Below, in pieces: positions 12,161 through 25,236 of a DNA stretch of 64,000 nt; position 1 is the first letter of the stretch, and the number at the start of each line of letters is the position of its first letter. Source of the DNA: Gordionus sp. m RMFG-2023 (taxonomy: Eukaryota; Nematomorpha; Gordioida; Chordodea; Parachordodidae). The notes beneath the pieces were generated by a model. The model was not told the DNA's origin. It made no database searches and was given only the letters and a program-made list of their open reading frames with translations. The DNA is taken from the NCBI RefSeq assembly GCF_954871325.1, contig NC_088775.1, positions 62,225,561 through 62,289,560 on the forward strand, given 5' to 3'. Made by a program: the position numbers and the translations under genes.

Positions 12161-12375
12161 GACACGCAGGGGTGATGGCTTGATTTGCACGTAGGAATTA
12201 ATAAGAATCGATTTAAAAATATTAAATTAAATTCCTTATTTTCAAAAGTTAACTGGTAAAGATTTATAATAATGATCTCTTTATATATACAAAAATAAAT
12301 CAATTTTATATAAATATATATCATATAATTTAACGTTTCTTATAAAAATTAATATAAAGTAAAAGTTTAAATTGA
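12158..12375. repeat. 220-bp direct repeat, copy B
   Basis: Second copy of the repeat at 10,578-10,797, in the same orientation and highly similar. The spacing between copies is about 1.6 kb. No TG...CA ends and no flanking short duplications are visible, so I do not call it an LTR pair. Confidence 0.85.
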
Positions 12376-12509
12376 TAGCCTTAAACCTTCATTATCTACA
12401 ATAAAAAAATATATATTAACATTAACAAAATAAAATCTTTACTAAAATATAACAGTATTCAAATGTAGAGTACTCAAGACAATAGCGTTTATGATCAAGC
12501 AACCATTTG

Positions 12510-12960
12510 CCTCAATGACATTAATACTATAGACTGATGATTGTACTGCTAAAATTAAATTTGAAGTGGCAAAAATTAAAGTACCTGGTGGCCATTTTGT
12601 ATATGGACCTATTACCAAAGAAATATATAATAATTTCATAATTTTAGGTATATTTTTATGAACTTTTATATTTATAATATGTAGTTACATTTATTTTATA
12701 TCCTAAATTATTATTTACCTATATGTTTTACTAGATGAATAAAAAAACATATTTTAGAGCAAGTAAATCATGGTTATACTGTTTTCTTTATTGCTTAGTG
12801 AATATCTTTTAATTTTATTTAGAGTAATCAAGTTAGAATAAATATTTTTTATAGTGAAAGTAATATAATTAAACATTTTCTGCTCTTTATTAACATTTAT
12901 AGAGCAAATAAAGGTGATGTTTAATACTTATTGATGAATATCATTAAGATTTATTCTGCA
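12510..12960 (-). repeat. Inverted repeat, left arm
   Basis: The reverse complement of this arm aligns with 14,900-15,306. Shared words include tggccaccag, tttttgccacttcaaat, cagtctata followed by ttaat and cattga, gtataaccatgatttacttg, and gttaataaa followed by agcagaaaat. The arms are about 75-85 percent alike by eye and are separated by about 1.9 kb. A 65-codon minus-strand frame (12,442-12,639) lies in it but shows no known domain. The right arm abuts a hAT transposase remnant, so the arm probably derives from that element's 5' part. Confidence 0.7.
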
Positions 12961-14899
12961 TAATCAAGTTACAATAATTACTCATAAATTCCTTAATTAA
13001 ATTCTGTCAATTTTAATTATATGTTAATAAAAATTAAAAACTATGGTGGATTGGTAGTACCATATAAATATAAAGTGAATCAACTTTATCTCAACTTACA
13101 GAGAGCTCATTCAGGGTTTTTGAATAAGTGGATGCAATAACTAAAAAACATGCAATTAAAAAATTAGAATTCCATTTTCAAAAATATTAAGCACATATGT
13201 TTAATGACCTGCAAGATTATATGTATGATCAAGAGACAGGAATTAGTCATATCAAATTATAATAAGAGTTATTATAAAAAGGTATTTATAATCATTAGAT
13301 TTTAATAATATTTTCAGATACTTACATATACATATGCACCATTATGGAAGTAAAATAAATAAAAATTAATATTAGTCAAAAACTAAACAACAGTACTTTT
13401 TCAAGGGCAATAAAAAATATGGTATTTAACTTAAATATCTATAGGCGAAGGAAAAATTGTGGTGAAAATTTGTTGGAAAAAACTTTCACTTTATACCATT
13501 TACTTCATTGGTTATTAATACATTTATTTTATTAGATATAAATATAACATATACATATTATTTGTATTTATTATTGTAAAAATTTATAAGATTATTATTT
13601 TTTCCACGATATATATTCATTATTGATTTTTGTACTTTGTGAATTAAATTTACATAAACAAATATATTTAGAATAGATAGTTTATAATTATTAAGGAATA
13701 ACATAATTCAAAGCAAAAATATATAAAAAGACTTAGAAATTATAATGTAAAGTAAAATATAATCTCTTTTTATTTATTAAAAACAGAAATATAAAAGAAA
13801 TTATATCAAGATTTTTTTGTAATATAATTCAAAATATTGATCATGAGCAATTTCTTAAAATAGAAATATGTGATAAATTTCATAATAGATTTCAAATCAC
13901 ATGTTAAATAGCTTTGTTTTTCATAGGAAATCTGCCATAAATAATTTTACAAAAGAAAATAGGTTAATAATATAAGTTGCATCATAAATATTTTATATTT
14001 AAGTCTGACAAAAATTATATCAATATTTAATTTGAGATATATACTTATGAGAGGAAATTTTGCTTCCTGAACATATTTTTGGTTACAGCCATATGCACTG
14101 CAATATATTACCATTTTCTGAAAATATAAAAATATATTAAATTTAATAACAGATTTCAAATCACATGGAAAATATATTCAAAATGTTAAGTATTTTACTA
14201 CAAAATTAACTGGATAAATTGATAATTCTGATATTATACTCTCTGGTAGATAAATCTTTTAGTAATAAAAAATATAAATGAAAATATACGTCATTTCAAG
14301 ATTATTTAATGTATCTTTCCTCACTTTGATTTTTGTTATTGAATATATAAATAAAATATATTAAATTGAATTCTTAGATAAAAATATTCATTCTAACTTG
14401 ATTAGTCTAGATAATTTTGAAAAATCTTAGATATTCATTTAATAATGAAGAAAAAATAAATCCTTACTTCTCTGAAAATTTTAATAAAGGGCATAAAATT
14501 TTAAACTATATTCTTATTGTAAAATTTTGTATTTTAAGTAGATTGAATATGTCCATAGAACATATTGTTTCGGTAAAAAAAGTTGTAGTAGAGAATTTAT
14601 TAGTTTATATAAATACTAAATACATAATCATAACTAAAATAATAAATTAAAATAATATAAAAAAATTAAAAGATTAAAAATTAAGTTCGTAAAATCATGA
14701 TCCGCTTTTTAAGTAAAGTATTCCCGATTATATATACTTTTCTTTCCTATTCATTTGCATTGTCTTTACTCAAATAATCTAATAAATCGTTTCGTTTTTC
14801 TGTTAAACAGTCGATTTGAATATTAATTTTTTGAATATTACTTCTTTTTTCTCTAATTTAATTCCAAGTAATTTTCATATTACAACACTTATTACTATA
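12961..14899. other. Spacer between inverted arms, nothing recognised
   Basis: AT-rich sequence with no supportable gene. A short direct repeat, agatttcaaatcacatg, occurs at about 13,889 and 14,151. Confidence 0.4.
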
Positions 14900-15306
14900 C
14901 AGTTTTTATTATCATATTCATTAAGTAATAAACTGCAAATGTTAATAAAAAGCAGAAAATATTTAATTATATTCTTATCATTATAAAAAGTATTTATTCT
15001 AACCTGATTTTTGTAAATAAATATTCATTAAGCAATAATCAAAACAGTATAACCATAATTTACTTGCTCTAAAGATGTTTTTTATTCTTCAAGTAAAACA
15101 TATAAGTAAATAATAATTTGGGATATAATAAAAATGTATTTAAATATTATAAATATATATCATAATTAAAATATACCTGAAATTTATGAAATTACCATAT
15201 GTGTCTTTGGTAATTAAGTCCATACACAAATGGCCACCAGTCATTTCAATTTTTGCCACTTCAAATCATTAATCGGCAGTCTATACTATTAATATCATTG
15301 ATTTGC
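14900..15306 (+). repeat. Inverted repeat, right arm
   Basis: Partner of the arm at 12,510-12,960 in opposite orientation. Similarity stops at about 15,306, immediately upstream of recognisable hAT transposase sequence on the same strand, which suggests the arm is the 5' portion of a hAT family present here twice, once as an inverted fragment. Confidence 0.7.
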
Positions 15307-15309
15307 CTA

Positions 15310-16830
15310 CGATACATATATAATGGCAAAATAACAGAAAGGCTTTTCGGACTTAGAAAAGTTACAAACTCTTCTGAATAAGGATTTTTGATATCTTTAG
15401 TGAATGCTTTTTAAAACATGGAATTCAAATGAGAAATATAATTGGAGAATCATTTGATAGTGCTGCAAATATGAGGGATGAATTTGATAGGTTGCAATCT
15501 TTTATTAGAGAAGAGGCACTTAGTTTGTATATTTGGTGTTACACTCACATATTAATCTCTGTATATGTGATACATGCGATAATATTAAAGGTAAAAATTT
15601 ATATGGATTATTGAACAGACTAGCAACTTTCTTTGGTAAATCATATAAAAGTATGAATGCTTGGTTGAAACAGAATAATTCATCTGGTCAAAATAGGTTG
15701 AGAAGGCTGTAGGTTAGACAAGGTGGTGGGCACATGAAAAGCCCTTAGATGGATATATGGTAAAGTGAGCTTGCTCCCAATAACAATAAGTGCAATTCAA
15801 TTTATAATAGATAATATCAAAAAACCTCATCAGAAGCACAGTCTTTGATCGATAATTTATGTAAATTTAAGACTCTAAGTACAGCTATATATTTGGAAAT
15901 CTTTAAAATAATAAGGCCCCTATCATTATATTTTCAAACTCAAAATTTAGATATTATGTCAGCATGGAAAATGATAGAAGATTCTAAGTCTTCTGTACCA
16001 TCGATAACGATTACATCGATCAAAATAAAGCAATAAAATAGCTTCTAATAAATAAAACCTTTCATATTTAAAGCTCCCGGAGAATATCTGGGTATAGAAT
16101 GCTCTGCGAAAAAATAAAATACGACGAGCAAAAAGAATATATAGTGATGAAGGCCAAGATGAACGTCCCCAAGGATCAATTGACTTTTATAGAGTCGTAG
16201 CATCTTGTCTTATAATTGATCAAATTATAAAAAACTTGTCGGAGCTGTTTTCTGATAAATAGAGAGATTATTTTGAATGTGCATATTTGCATCCACATTT
16301 TGATGAAATAAATAGTAAAGGTATTTCTGAAAAGACCTTGGAAAAACTGACACAATTGACAAATATATTGAGTGTTAAATTACGTAACAAATTGTGTTCA
16401 TTTGCCAGCGTATTCAAAGATTTAATAGTAGAATTAAATGAAACGAACAATGATATCGTATGTACAAGTGAAGAGTCAAATGAAGAAGATGGAATATTAC
16501 AATATAATAATAACTCAGATTGTGATAATAAATGTAACAAGTGTTTAATTACGTTTATGGAATTCTTAAAAGATATAATATTCACACTAGTGCATACACT
16601 AATTTATTTTTAGCATATGAATATTAACTTTGTCATTTATGCAGGTTAATTGCGAGAGAACATTTAGTAAATTAAAAATTATAAAAAATAGGCTGAGAAT
16701 AGGCCAAGAAAAATTAGAAGCGTTTTTAATGATGTCAGTTGAAACTATTACCGGAGATTGAACTAGAAGATATTCTTGTTTATTTGCGCAAAGGTTCAAA
16801 GTTAATGAAAGATTTATTAACGTAAAAAGT
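15310..16830 (+). pseudogene. hAT transposase remnant
   Basis: Successive frame-shifted pieces on the plus strand run in family order. LKHGIQMRNIIGESFDSAAN then MRDEFDRLQSFIREEALSLY and IWCYTHIL (15,410-15,560) match the GQ.YDGA.NM...GLQ...RE..P.A.YVHCYAH block. A TRWWAHEK-type word follows near 15,718, a middle region lies at 15,845-16,036 and 16,170-16,610, and CERTFSKLKIIKNRLR (about 16,640-16,700) is the hATC dimerisation block. There are at least five frame changes or stops. Terminal inverted repeats were not identified; the inverted-repeat arm 14,900-15,306 probably forms its 5' part. Confidence 0.75.
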
Positions 16831-16981
16831 ATATATAATCTTAATTCTTTTATTTAAATCTTACTTATATCTATTTACAATATGATAGGTGCCTGATTTT
16901 ATTAGAGCAATTTTATTATCTGTGCAATATTATATAATTGCAATAATTTTAGGTATAATTAATTGATTTTATATATTCAGT

Positions 16982-18248
16982 CAGAGTTGGTAAAGGATCG
17001 AATAAAAAGATCGCCGTTTCTGGATTCGATCCTAAATTTGTCAATTTTCCCGGATTTATGATCCTGACTTAAATTAAGGATCGTGAAAATATATTTCAAC
17101 ATCATATTTTATCAACTTCCATTCCACCATATTTTATATTTCAACAATTTCCTAAATTTTATCTAGAATGAAATGTAGAGTCCACAAGTTTTATTTATTT
17201 AATTATATTATATATAATATAAATAAATTATAGTTTTTAATAATATCCTCTGATATTTACAGGGAAGGCAGGAGAGGCAAGGCTGATATTATTTAAAATA
17301 AATTTTAAAATCTTTTATTTTTTTTTCTTTCTATCACTACTAAAAATTTTACAACTATATATATTATTATTTTAATACTATTTACATATATACAATTTAC
17401 AATTTGTTTTAAGGTTACTTTAAGAAAATTTACAATTTACAATTTGTTTTAAGGTTACTTAAAGAAAAGTTATTTTAACGTTTTACATATACAAATACGA
17501 TATCTTTTTTTAAAGGTCATTAAAATATATAAAGTTTATGCAAAATTTATATATTAACATCCTCCATTATAGATATAGAAGATAAATTAATTAATTTCTT
17601 AATATAGATTTCCTTCAATGTATGATGACAATAACATATTGGTAGCAATAATTCACCCAAAAATTGAACGAAATTGGCCTTTATTAATCTACCACAAAAT
17701 CTGTTCGTAAAAGAAAAGTTAATTGCCCATTTAAAAATATGCAGGATCAACCACATGCAGATGCTTCAAAGAATGTATGGATGAAATAGATACTTTTTTG
17801 GGAAAAATTATTCACAAAATGCTCGTTCCATTAATAATTTTTTTTATTCAAATGATGATTCAATGAATATTTTTAATATTTATGTTAATTTAAAAAATTT
17901 TTTATTGAATATAACAAACCTTTGCATGAGAGCTTGTTTAGAAGCTAATCATGTGCTTAATGAAAGACTTTGATGTTGAAATGATAATAACTTAGAAAAT
18001 TTTTTACTATTAAAGGCTAATTTTAATTATAAATAAATATATTCTAATTTATACTTATAATAAATTTTTATATAATTAATTTTTATATTAGTTAATTTTG
18101 CATCGATCAGTAATTTCCTTGAGAAATTTAAATAAGAAAAGGATCGTGATCGCGATTTTTTTTTAAAAAAAGGACGATCCTGGATTTCGATCCTCTTAAA
18201 ATTGTGATCGGGATTCGATCTTTTTAAAAGGATCGATTAACAAGCCTG
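16982..18248 (+). mobile_element. hAT element with GGATCG-rich subterminal repeats
   Basis: The left tip CAGAGTTGGTAAAGGATCG and the right tip (reverse complement CAGGCTTGTTAATCGATCC) form the TIR. Both ends are packed with ggatcg/cgatcc words (16,995-17,085 and 18,135-18,235). Flanks 16,974-16,981 TATTCAGT and 18,249-18,256 TATTGAGT match at 7 of 8 positions, as expected of a hAT duplication. Near the right end LENFLLLKANFN (about 17,990-18,030) resembles the hATC tail. A second repeat carrying the 40-bp tandem unit lies inside at about 17,265-17,520. Confidence 0.75.
17389..17475. repeat. 40-bp tandem repeat, two copies
   Basis: Same unit and same flanking sequence as 9,221-9,345, with two copies instead of three. 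It is nested inside the hAT element at 16,982-18,248, so the repeat is itself mobile or was carried by a mobile element. Confidence 0.8.
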
Positions 18249-18256
18249 TATTGAGT

Positions 18257-19473
18257 ATGTATTATTTTATATTATATGATTATATTCTTTTTTTTATTAA
18301 AAATGTAAATCGTTTGAACTTATTTCAAAAATAAGAAGAAAGCTTTAGAATTCAAATTCACCTAAGAATCAAGGAATTTTTATAATGTTAAACAGTATGT
18401 TATAAAATTAACTTAAAGTATTAATAACTATTTTTAAAGAGAATAATAAATTTATCTTGAACAAATTAAAAATATTTATTTCGGATATAATAATAGATAT
18501 AAATCTATAGAGAAAGTAGAAAAAATTTTCTCAACTCAATTAAAAATACATGTAAATTAATAATCAATATACCAGCCAGATAATATATTTTATATAATTG
18601 ATGCTATGGCTATGACATGATGAAGTTGACTTACAATAACAATATTTCATAACTGTAGACCATCAAAATATGATAAAGTAAAGATAAAACAAATACCCAA
18701 ATCAATTCAACTTCAACCTAATTATAATAAAAATGATAATTTTCAATCCCAAATTAATTATTACAAAAATGATAGTTATAAATTTTTTTACCATAGTCAT
18801 CAATATCATTAATCAAGAAATTCATAATAAAAGTAAAGGATAAAAAAATTATAGCAATTATTAGAATAGATTTAATAAATATTTGACGAAAATGATGAAG
18901 TATTTACTACTATCATTATAAGAAAAGAAAATAAAGATATTTATAATAGTTTATAAATATTGAAAATAATAAAATTACATTATTCAAAGAAAATAAAAAT
19001 CTATATATTTAAAAAATTACATAAAACGTAATATTAATAAGAAAGTAAAAATTAATAAAACGCGACAAACATAAAAATATATAAAACGCCTATATATCAT
19101 ATTGATTTATCATTACATAATCTTATTCATTTATGGTTTATGTACAATTGTTTCGATATTAATTTATTTATTCCAATATTCCATTAATCATTTTATTTTA
19201 TATCAATTATTCCAATTCTTATTTCAATTATTCTATTCGCGATAAATTAAAAATAATAATGATAACACCATGGTAATAATAACAACAAATAATCATAATG
19301 AATATACGAGACCAACAAGCTAATGAGATGATGATAGCCAAGCTAACGATATGACGATAACGGTAAACAAAATGATAACAAGCGATAACGATAAACAACA
19401 AAATAGATAACAAGCTTTCAATGATAACGCTCACTTCAAATGCGGCGAGGAACACTTTAAAAAAAGAAGAGTG
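18257..19473 (+). other. Possible LTR-element interior, decayed
   Basis: No intact gene. The stretch just upstream of the LTR-like repeat at 19,474 ends in a purine-rich tract (aaaaaaagaagagtggaa), as expected of a polypurine tract next to a 3' LTR. The 400 bp before it is rich in gataacgataa words. I treat this as the eroded interior of an old LTR retroelement of unknown family, with no recognisable domains. Confidence 0.35.
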
Positions 19474-19755
19474 GAATGTTATAATATCCGATACATTAAT
19501 TTATTTAATAATATAAAATAATATTTAGTTAACTTAAAGAATAATTTTATACCATATGACATTTATTATAACTTATTCAAATTTTAATTTAAATGAAAAA
19601 CTTATTATTCTAATTTATATTTTTTAATTTTCTGTATATATTTAAATTTTTTGTTAAAAGATAGTAAATCATAATGTAATATAAAAAATAAATTTGTTAA
19701 ATAAAGAAAAGTCTTGTTTTATCAAATCCCCGTGTTACCTTCAATTTTGTGATTA
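19474..19755 (+). repeat. Old LTR-like repeat, copy 2
   Basis: It starts tgttataatatccgatacatt and ends near ccccgtgttaccttca, in the same orientation as the repeat at 6,323-6,655. The adjoining purine tract supports reading it as a 3' LTR. It could pair with the 6.3-kb copy across 13 kb of later insertions or be an independent remnant; the divergence points to an old age. Confidence 0.5.
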
Positions 19756-22700
19756 ATTTTTAATAAAATATAATAGAAAATATTATATTTTATAACCTTG
19801 GGGCCTCAAGTTAGAGGAGCCTTTCATTTAGTCAAAAATAGTTGCAGCAAAAATTAAATCTGTTCTCATGTCACATTCATCTACCTCACTATGCATTTGC
19901 AAAGCAATATAATAAAAAAATTCATATAACTTGCACCATTTTATGCGTCTGTTTCTTTATTATTTTAACTTTATTAAGTAACCTACGGAAAAAGGCTTTA
20001 TGAGTTTTTAATTCTATCGATTGAAATGTAATTAATTACTATAAAACTTATATCTTACCCTCTCCTATGATCTGATTAAATTAATAAATTTAAAAACATA
20101 AATCAATACGTGATGATATATCAATCCATGCCAATATTTATTGCCCTAATTTCTGTAGAGTATTTAAATCGCGCCACCAGAAGGTGGGGGTGGGGTGAAT
20201 ACAAGGAACATTTGTTATATTTTTTAAGTTTCCAATTTAGTTTATGTTAGTTATTTGCATTAGGTCTATTTTTTCAAGCCAATTTTTTTGTTTTCAGTTA
20301 AACTGTATTTTATATTAAATAATTTTTTAAAATTTTTATTCTCAAAATATTTCCTACAAATAAATAAAATGTAATATTTTGATTGTAAAAGGAAAAAATT
20401 TGCAAAAGCGAAGAGATATTTTTGAGGGAGGGTCTTTTTTAAATGCTAAGTCATTGAGGTCAAGTACCTTGTATTAACTCAAGGAATAGGGTTCACCTAT
20501 CCTAAGTATATTTGTCTATTTGCATGCTAATATTTTATTGACTTAATATTCTTTAATTCCTTTTCTAATGTATAAAATTGTAAGTTGTTTTATTATCATT
20601 AGATGCTCTAAGAAAATATTCCACCTTTTATATATGAACATCAGAATTTCCTGAATCTCCATCTCCATATATTGTTAATAATGTATTCTTTTATTGCATT
20701 TATTATGTTGCAAAAGCTATACAAAGTGAGCAGTAAATAGCTTTACTTTATTATAGATTTCTGCACTTGAAAGTCAGTTTCTGATGTATTAATTTCAAGT
20801 TTATGGGATAGATTGCGCGTTTCTTTAAAAAAGAATGTTTTTGTGTATAATTGTAGCATTTGGATGTAGATGAAATAAAAATATTGTTTTTTAGATGCTT
20901 TTGTATAAAAGAACCAAATAAGGAATTAAAATTGACTTCATAATATTTAATCTTACGAAAACTAAATTTTAAAATTAGTTTTTTTTCAAATAAAAATTTC
21001 GATTCTAACATCATAGGCCCCCATTATTATTTTACAAATATAGAGGCCCCTAGGGGCTAAATAATAAGTATGTCCATATTTCATTATAAAAAATAGAACT
21101 TTCTACTTTGACATCGAATATTTCAAATTAAACTAATGTTTCATTTCATTATCAATTTTTTAAAAATAATTATTATACTTTTTTAAATTTTTTAATAAAC
21201 ATTAAAATATTTTTTAAAATTCTTTACGTGGCTTTGAAAAAATTTGTATAGTAACGAAGCTAAGTCCTCTAAAGAAACGAATCACTCTTAAAACGAATTA
21301 ATCATCTTATTTCCAAATCCCCTAATGATATTTTCTGAAAGAGAAAAGATTTATTTAACATTAGACAATATAACTAGTGTTGATTAATATAACTAAATCG
21401 ACTGCCTTGAGTAGCAGACCAAATATACCGGCTTAGACTACAGACGCTGCGGGATTCTAAATAGCGAAAATAAAGATCATTCAAAATTGGGAATCTCGCT
21501 TATATCTCTTAGAAAATTTTAAATATATTGAAAATAAATTAATAGATGCTAGAAAGTAATTTTTAAATTGAATCTTTACATAAATATTGCCAGTAAAAAA
21601 CTTAATCTAGCATCAATTAATGTTAAATTCAAATTTACACTTTAAAAAATATTCCAGGAGATATAAGCAAGATTCCCCCCTTTTTTTTGTTTTAGCCATT
21701 TTTTTATAGCTATTTAGAACAGAAACCGGTGCAACTCTGTAACTTAGAATATCCTCTTCTATAAGATAGTAAAAAAACTAAGAAAAGGAAAGTATGTTAA
21801 TTTTAAAATATCCCCCATAAATGTTCATCCAACTCTTTGGTCCGCTTATTGTCGGTTTATATTTAAGAACGTTTGATTGTAGGATAAATAAATATGATTG
21901 GTAAAATGAAGAACGTGATGGTAAAATGAAGATGTGAGATAATTTGTTGAAAGCTGACTACAGACTAGGTAATAACCTGCAACCTCATAAAATAAATTAA
22001 GAAATTTTATCAATCAGAAAACTTGATAGCTTTTTCCCATTAAATTTATTGAGGCCCCTTTATTGTAAACCTTTGACCGAGTTTAATTATTTTTAAAAAA
22101 ATAATTTTTAGTTTACATCTTTTTTAAAAATTAAAATGTTTTTTTTCTTAAAATTTTCATTAAATCAGGATGAAAAATTTATGTTCGATATTTGTTATAT
22201 ATTATCTTTTCATAAAATAATTATTAAATTATAAATGTAAAATAATAATACTATAAGGAAATTTATAATGATCATATAAAATAATCACAATGTTTTTTCT
22301 TTGGCTGGATTGCTGACTATATCTTTCCAATTTTCCAAATTTTTCGAAATATGTTGATTCCATGGCGTGTGCTTAAGCCTTTATAAAGATATTTAGGAGT
22401 TACAAATAAAAATTAGAGTACCATATTAATATTCATAAATGTTGTATCTATTCTATATTTAAAAGCAGTTTTACAAAATGAGATACATTTTTTGATTATT
22501 CGGTATCAAATAAACAATACTTTTTCAGTATAATTTTATGTGCAGATTTTATTAAATTATATTCTATTAAAATAAAAATATTTAACCCTATTTTTATATT
22601 AAATATTTGTACCCTTTTATTTCTTTACGAAAAAAACAAGAAATAACACAGTGATGACATGGTATTAATTAATTCTTTTTTCTAATTTTACTTAGATGAA

Positions 22701-23120
22701 TAATATATATTATAGATGAAAAAGAAGTAAAAACACAAAATCAGAGATTTCAACTAATGGATTCCATTGGCTAATTTACAAGGTCTAAATCAATATAATG
22801 ACTCATAATGCAAGAAAATAAATATATAAGCTATTTTAAATATAAAATAAAAACATGTCCAAAACATTATTCTGTAAAATTTTATTTATTTCAAAAATCT
22901 AACATACGATTTCATTTAAATTCTGAAATTTGGTAAAGTTTCGAATAAAAAAGATCTTGGACAAAGCCTTAAAAAAAAATAATAACAAAAAAAGATAAAA
23001 TAGTTAAATTAAGTAGAAAGGATTTAATGATCCATGAAGAGATCTTGTTGATCGACAAATTTCAATTGATAATCTTGTCGCAAATAGCATCCCCCACCTT
23101 GTATACTTTTTTATTAATAG
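19756..23120. other. AT-rich stretch, no gene recognised
   Basis: No domain or consistent reading frame is visible in these 3.4 kb. Short ggcccc-type words recur (gggcctcaag near 19,800, aggccccta near 21,040, gaggcccct near 22,050). They could be worn element termini, but no pairs with target duplications could be drawn. Confidence 0.4.
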
Positions 23121-24566
23121 CAGAGTCAAACTCTACTTTGAAAAGTAGCGCTCTATTGCTATTGCTATTTGTCTAAAAATGTAGCGCCCTACCGCTATCG
23201 CTACCCATAAAAAAAAGTAGCTATTAGCATTTTTTAAAAGTAGCTTTGGCTACTTTTTAGGATACTATTTGTAAAAAAAATTTAGAAATAAATTTGTCTT
23301 ATTTTTGGCTTATTGTAATTGAATAGTATATAATACATAAAAATCAAGATTTATAATATTTAAATATAGATAGTTTTTATTATAGAAAAATTTATGTAAA
23401 AAGATAATAATTTATGTAATAAAAATAACTTATGGTAATATTAATTTTTTATTTATTTTATTGCATTTTAATAATAAAATCCTTTCTATACTATTTCCAA
23501 GGCTAGAGCGACGATTTGAAAGTATAAGTTTTGCCTAACTAAATAATCTCTCAACACTAGCACTTGATGGCAAGGCAGTATTTAATTATATATATATTTT
23601 TTTAGTATAAGAAAAATTATCAATACTCATTTGAGTATTTTTAGATTTAAGAACGCGTCTAGAGGATTTTTTATTATATTAGTATCCTTTATTTCAAAAT
23701 TAATATCAATGAAAGTCGTTTTTATAGTTGTAACTAGGACATCTTTGTTTGGTATGAGACTATTCAGCTTTACCATGAGCCTATCACGTTGATCTTTAGC
23801 ATCTTCAGAATTGATATATGGCCAGTTTAGTTTAAAATTGGGATGAATCATAAATTTTATTTGCAAGTACATCTTATGTCTGGCATCCTATTATCCTTTT
23901 GAGGGTTAATACTACATATCTTCTTTTTAAAGTCTTAGGGTCTAGTCAATGGGCTGTGATTCCCAAATAAGCTCTTAAAAATATTAATATCAGATCAATT
24001 TATAAATATAAATAAGTTTTTACCTTCAGTTATGTGTCCAAATATCTGCCATGGCATATATAGAATATCTCTGACAACTTTTCTATTAGAACATCTTTCA
24101 TCACTTCATAGTTAACTGCTACCTTAATCATTAGTGTCTGATGACATAAAATTGTTGTACCAGGGGATAGTTTTAATCATAATCATAAATGATGGATTAT
24201 CAACCAAGGATATTGGCTCAGAGAAATATTGGCATTTATTATTAATCAATTTAGCTTGAATTGGTCTTTTTGGATGTTGTCTCCCCTGTACTAAAATTAT
24301 CACGATGTTTTTCTATCTCGCATGAACTTTCTTATAAAATAAATACTACTAAAATTTAAAAATGACAATTACCTTTAAATTTTCATATTTATAGTTACAT
24401 TCATTATATTTTTAAAGAGTAGCTGATGAGTGCGCTACTTAGCTACTTTAAAAAAAAGGAGCTCGCTAAAAAATTAATAATTAGAAAAAAATAGACGCTA
24501 TTAGCTATGTCTACCAAAAAAGATTGCGAACTGCAGTAGCGCGATAGCACGGCTTTAACAACTTTG
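23121..24566 (-). mobile_element. Decayed hAT element with GTAGCGCTAC-rich ends
   Basis: The left end starts CAGAGTCAAACTCTACTTTG and runs through repeated gtagcgc/gctatcgctac words (to about 23,270). The right end (24,415-24,566) has the same words inverted (gcgctacttagctac, gcagtagcgcgatagc) and closes with ttaacaactttg. This end structure is typical of a hAT group. Inside, a minus-strand frame at 23,627-23,872 reads IHPNFKLNWPYINSEDAKDQ, matching the hAT segment HP.FKLNW. No clean 8-bp duplication is seen. Confidence 0.65.
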
Positions 24567-25236
24567 ATAACAATTTTAATAATCAAGGTTCTAGACAATA
24601 TTGGATTAATGGCATTTAAAGACTCTACCTCCTGAAAATCGACAATGATAAGGATGACTCATATATTTTATATTATCGTTATATTCACTTTTATAAATAT
24701 AACATTAATATATTTTTATAAATTTATGGTGATCATGTATTCTGTTTTAAATGTCACAATAGCTCAAATCGCCGTATTTTGAGGCAACTATCTTGGGAGC
24801 CCTTTATTGCCCCCCCCCCCACCTAATATTTTTATCCTTTTTAATATTTACATTAATTTTTTCTTTTTTAAATGGCATTCTAATTTTGTAAAATTTTATT
24901 TTAATATAGATTTAAATATTACCTAATTTTAAAAAAATACTATGTTATAAATTAATAAATATAATGTTATAATACTTCTAAATATCCTTACATTATATAC
25001 AATTCTATAATTATGCCACAAATTTTCCAAAGTTTATAACTAATGGTTATAAAACTTATTCAAGCTCAGTTTCAAAAGATGGGCCAAAAAATTACACATT
25101 AATAAATATGATAAATTTTAAGTGAATCCATACTATTTTTCCTTCGTGTAATATTTAAGTTATTTTAACATAAAATGATATTATATTATCAAATCACCTT
25201 CTCCCTTAATGTTTAATATTTTATTTATTATATATA
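24567..25236. other. AT-rich stretch with a poly-C element end
   Basis: No gene. A run gccccccccccacc near 24,810, preceded by ttgaggcaactatcttggga, resembles the C-run termini of small elements elsewhere in the window (2,551, 4,127, 11,680, 42,104), but no partner was found. Confidence 0.35.

Noticed and set aside
10578-12375. LTR pair reading of the 220-bp direct repeats
   Set aside because: No TG...CA ends, no matching flanks, no purine tract or primer site.
16268-16585. 105-codon minus-strand frame
   Set aside because: It is antisense to recognisable hAT transposase codons on the plus strand.
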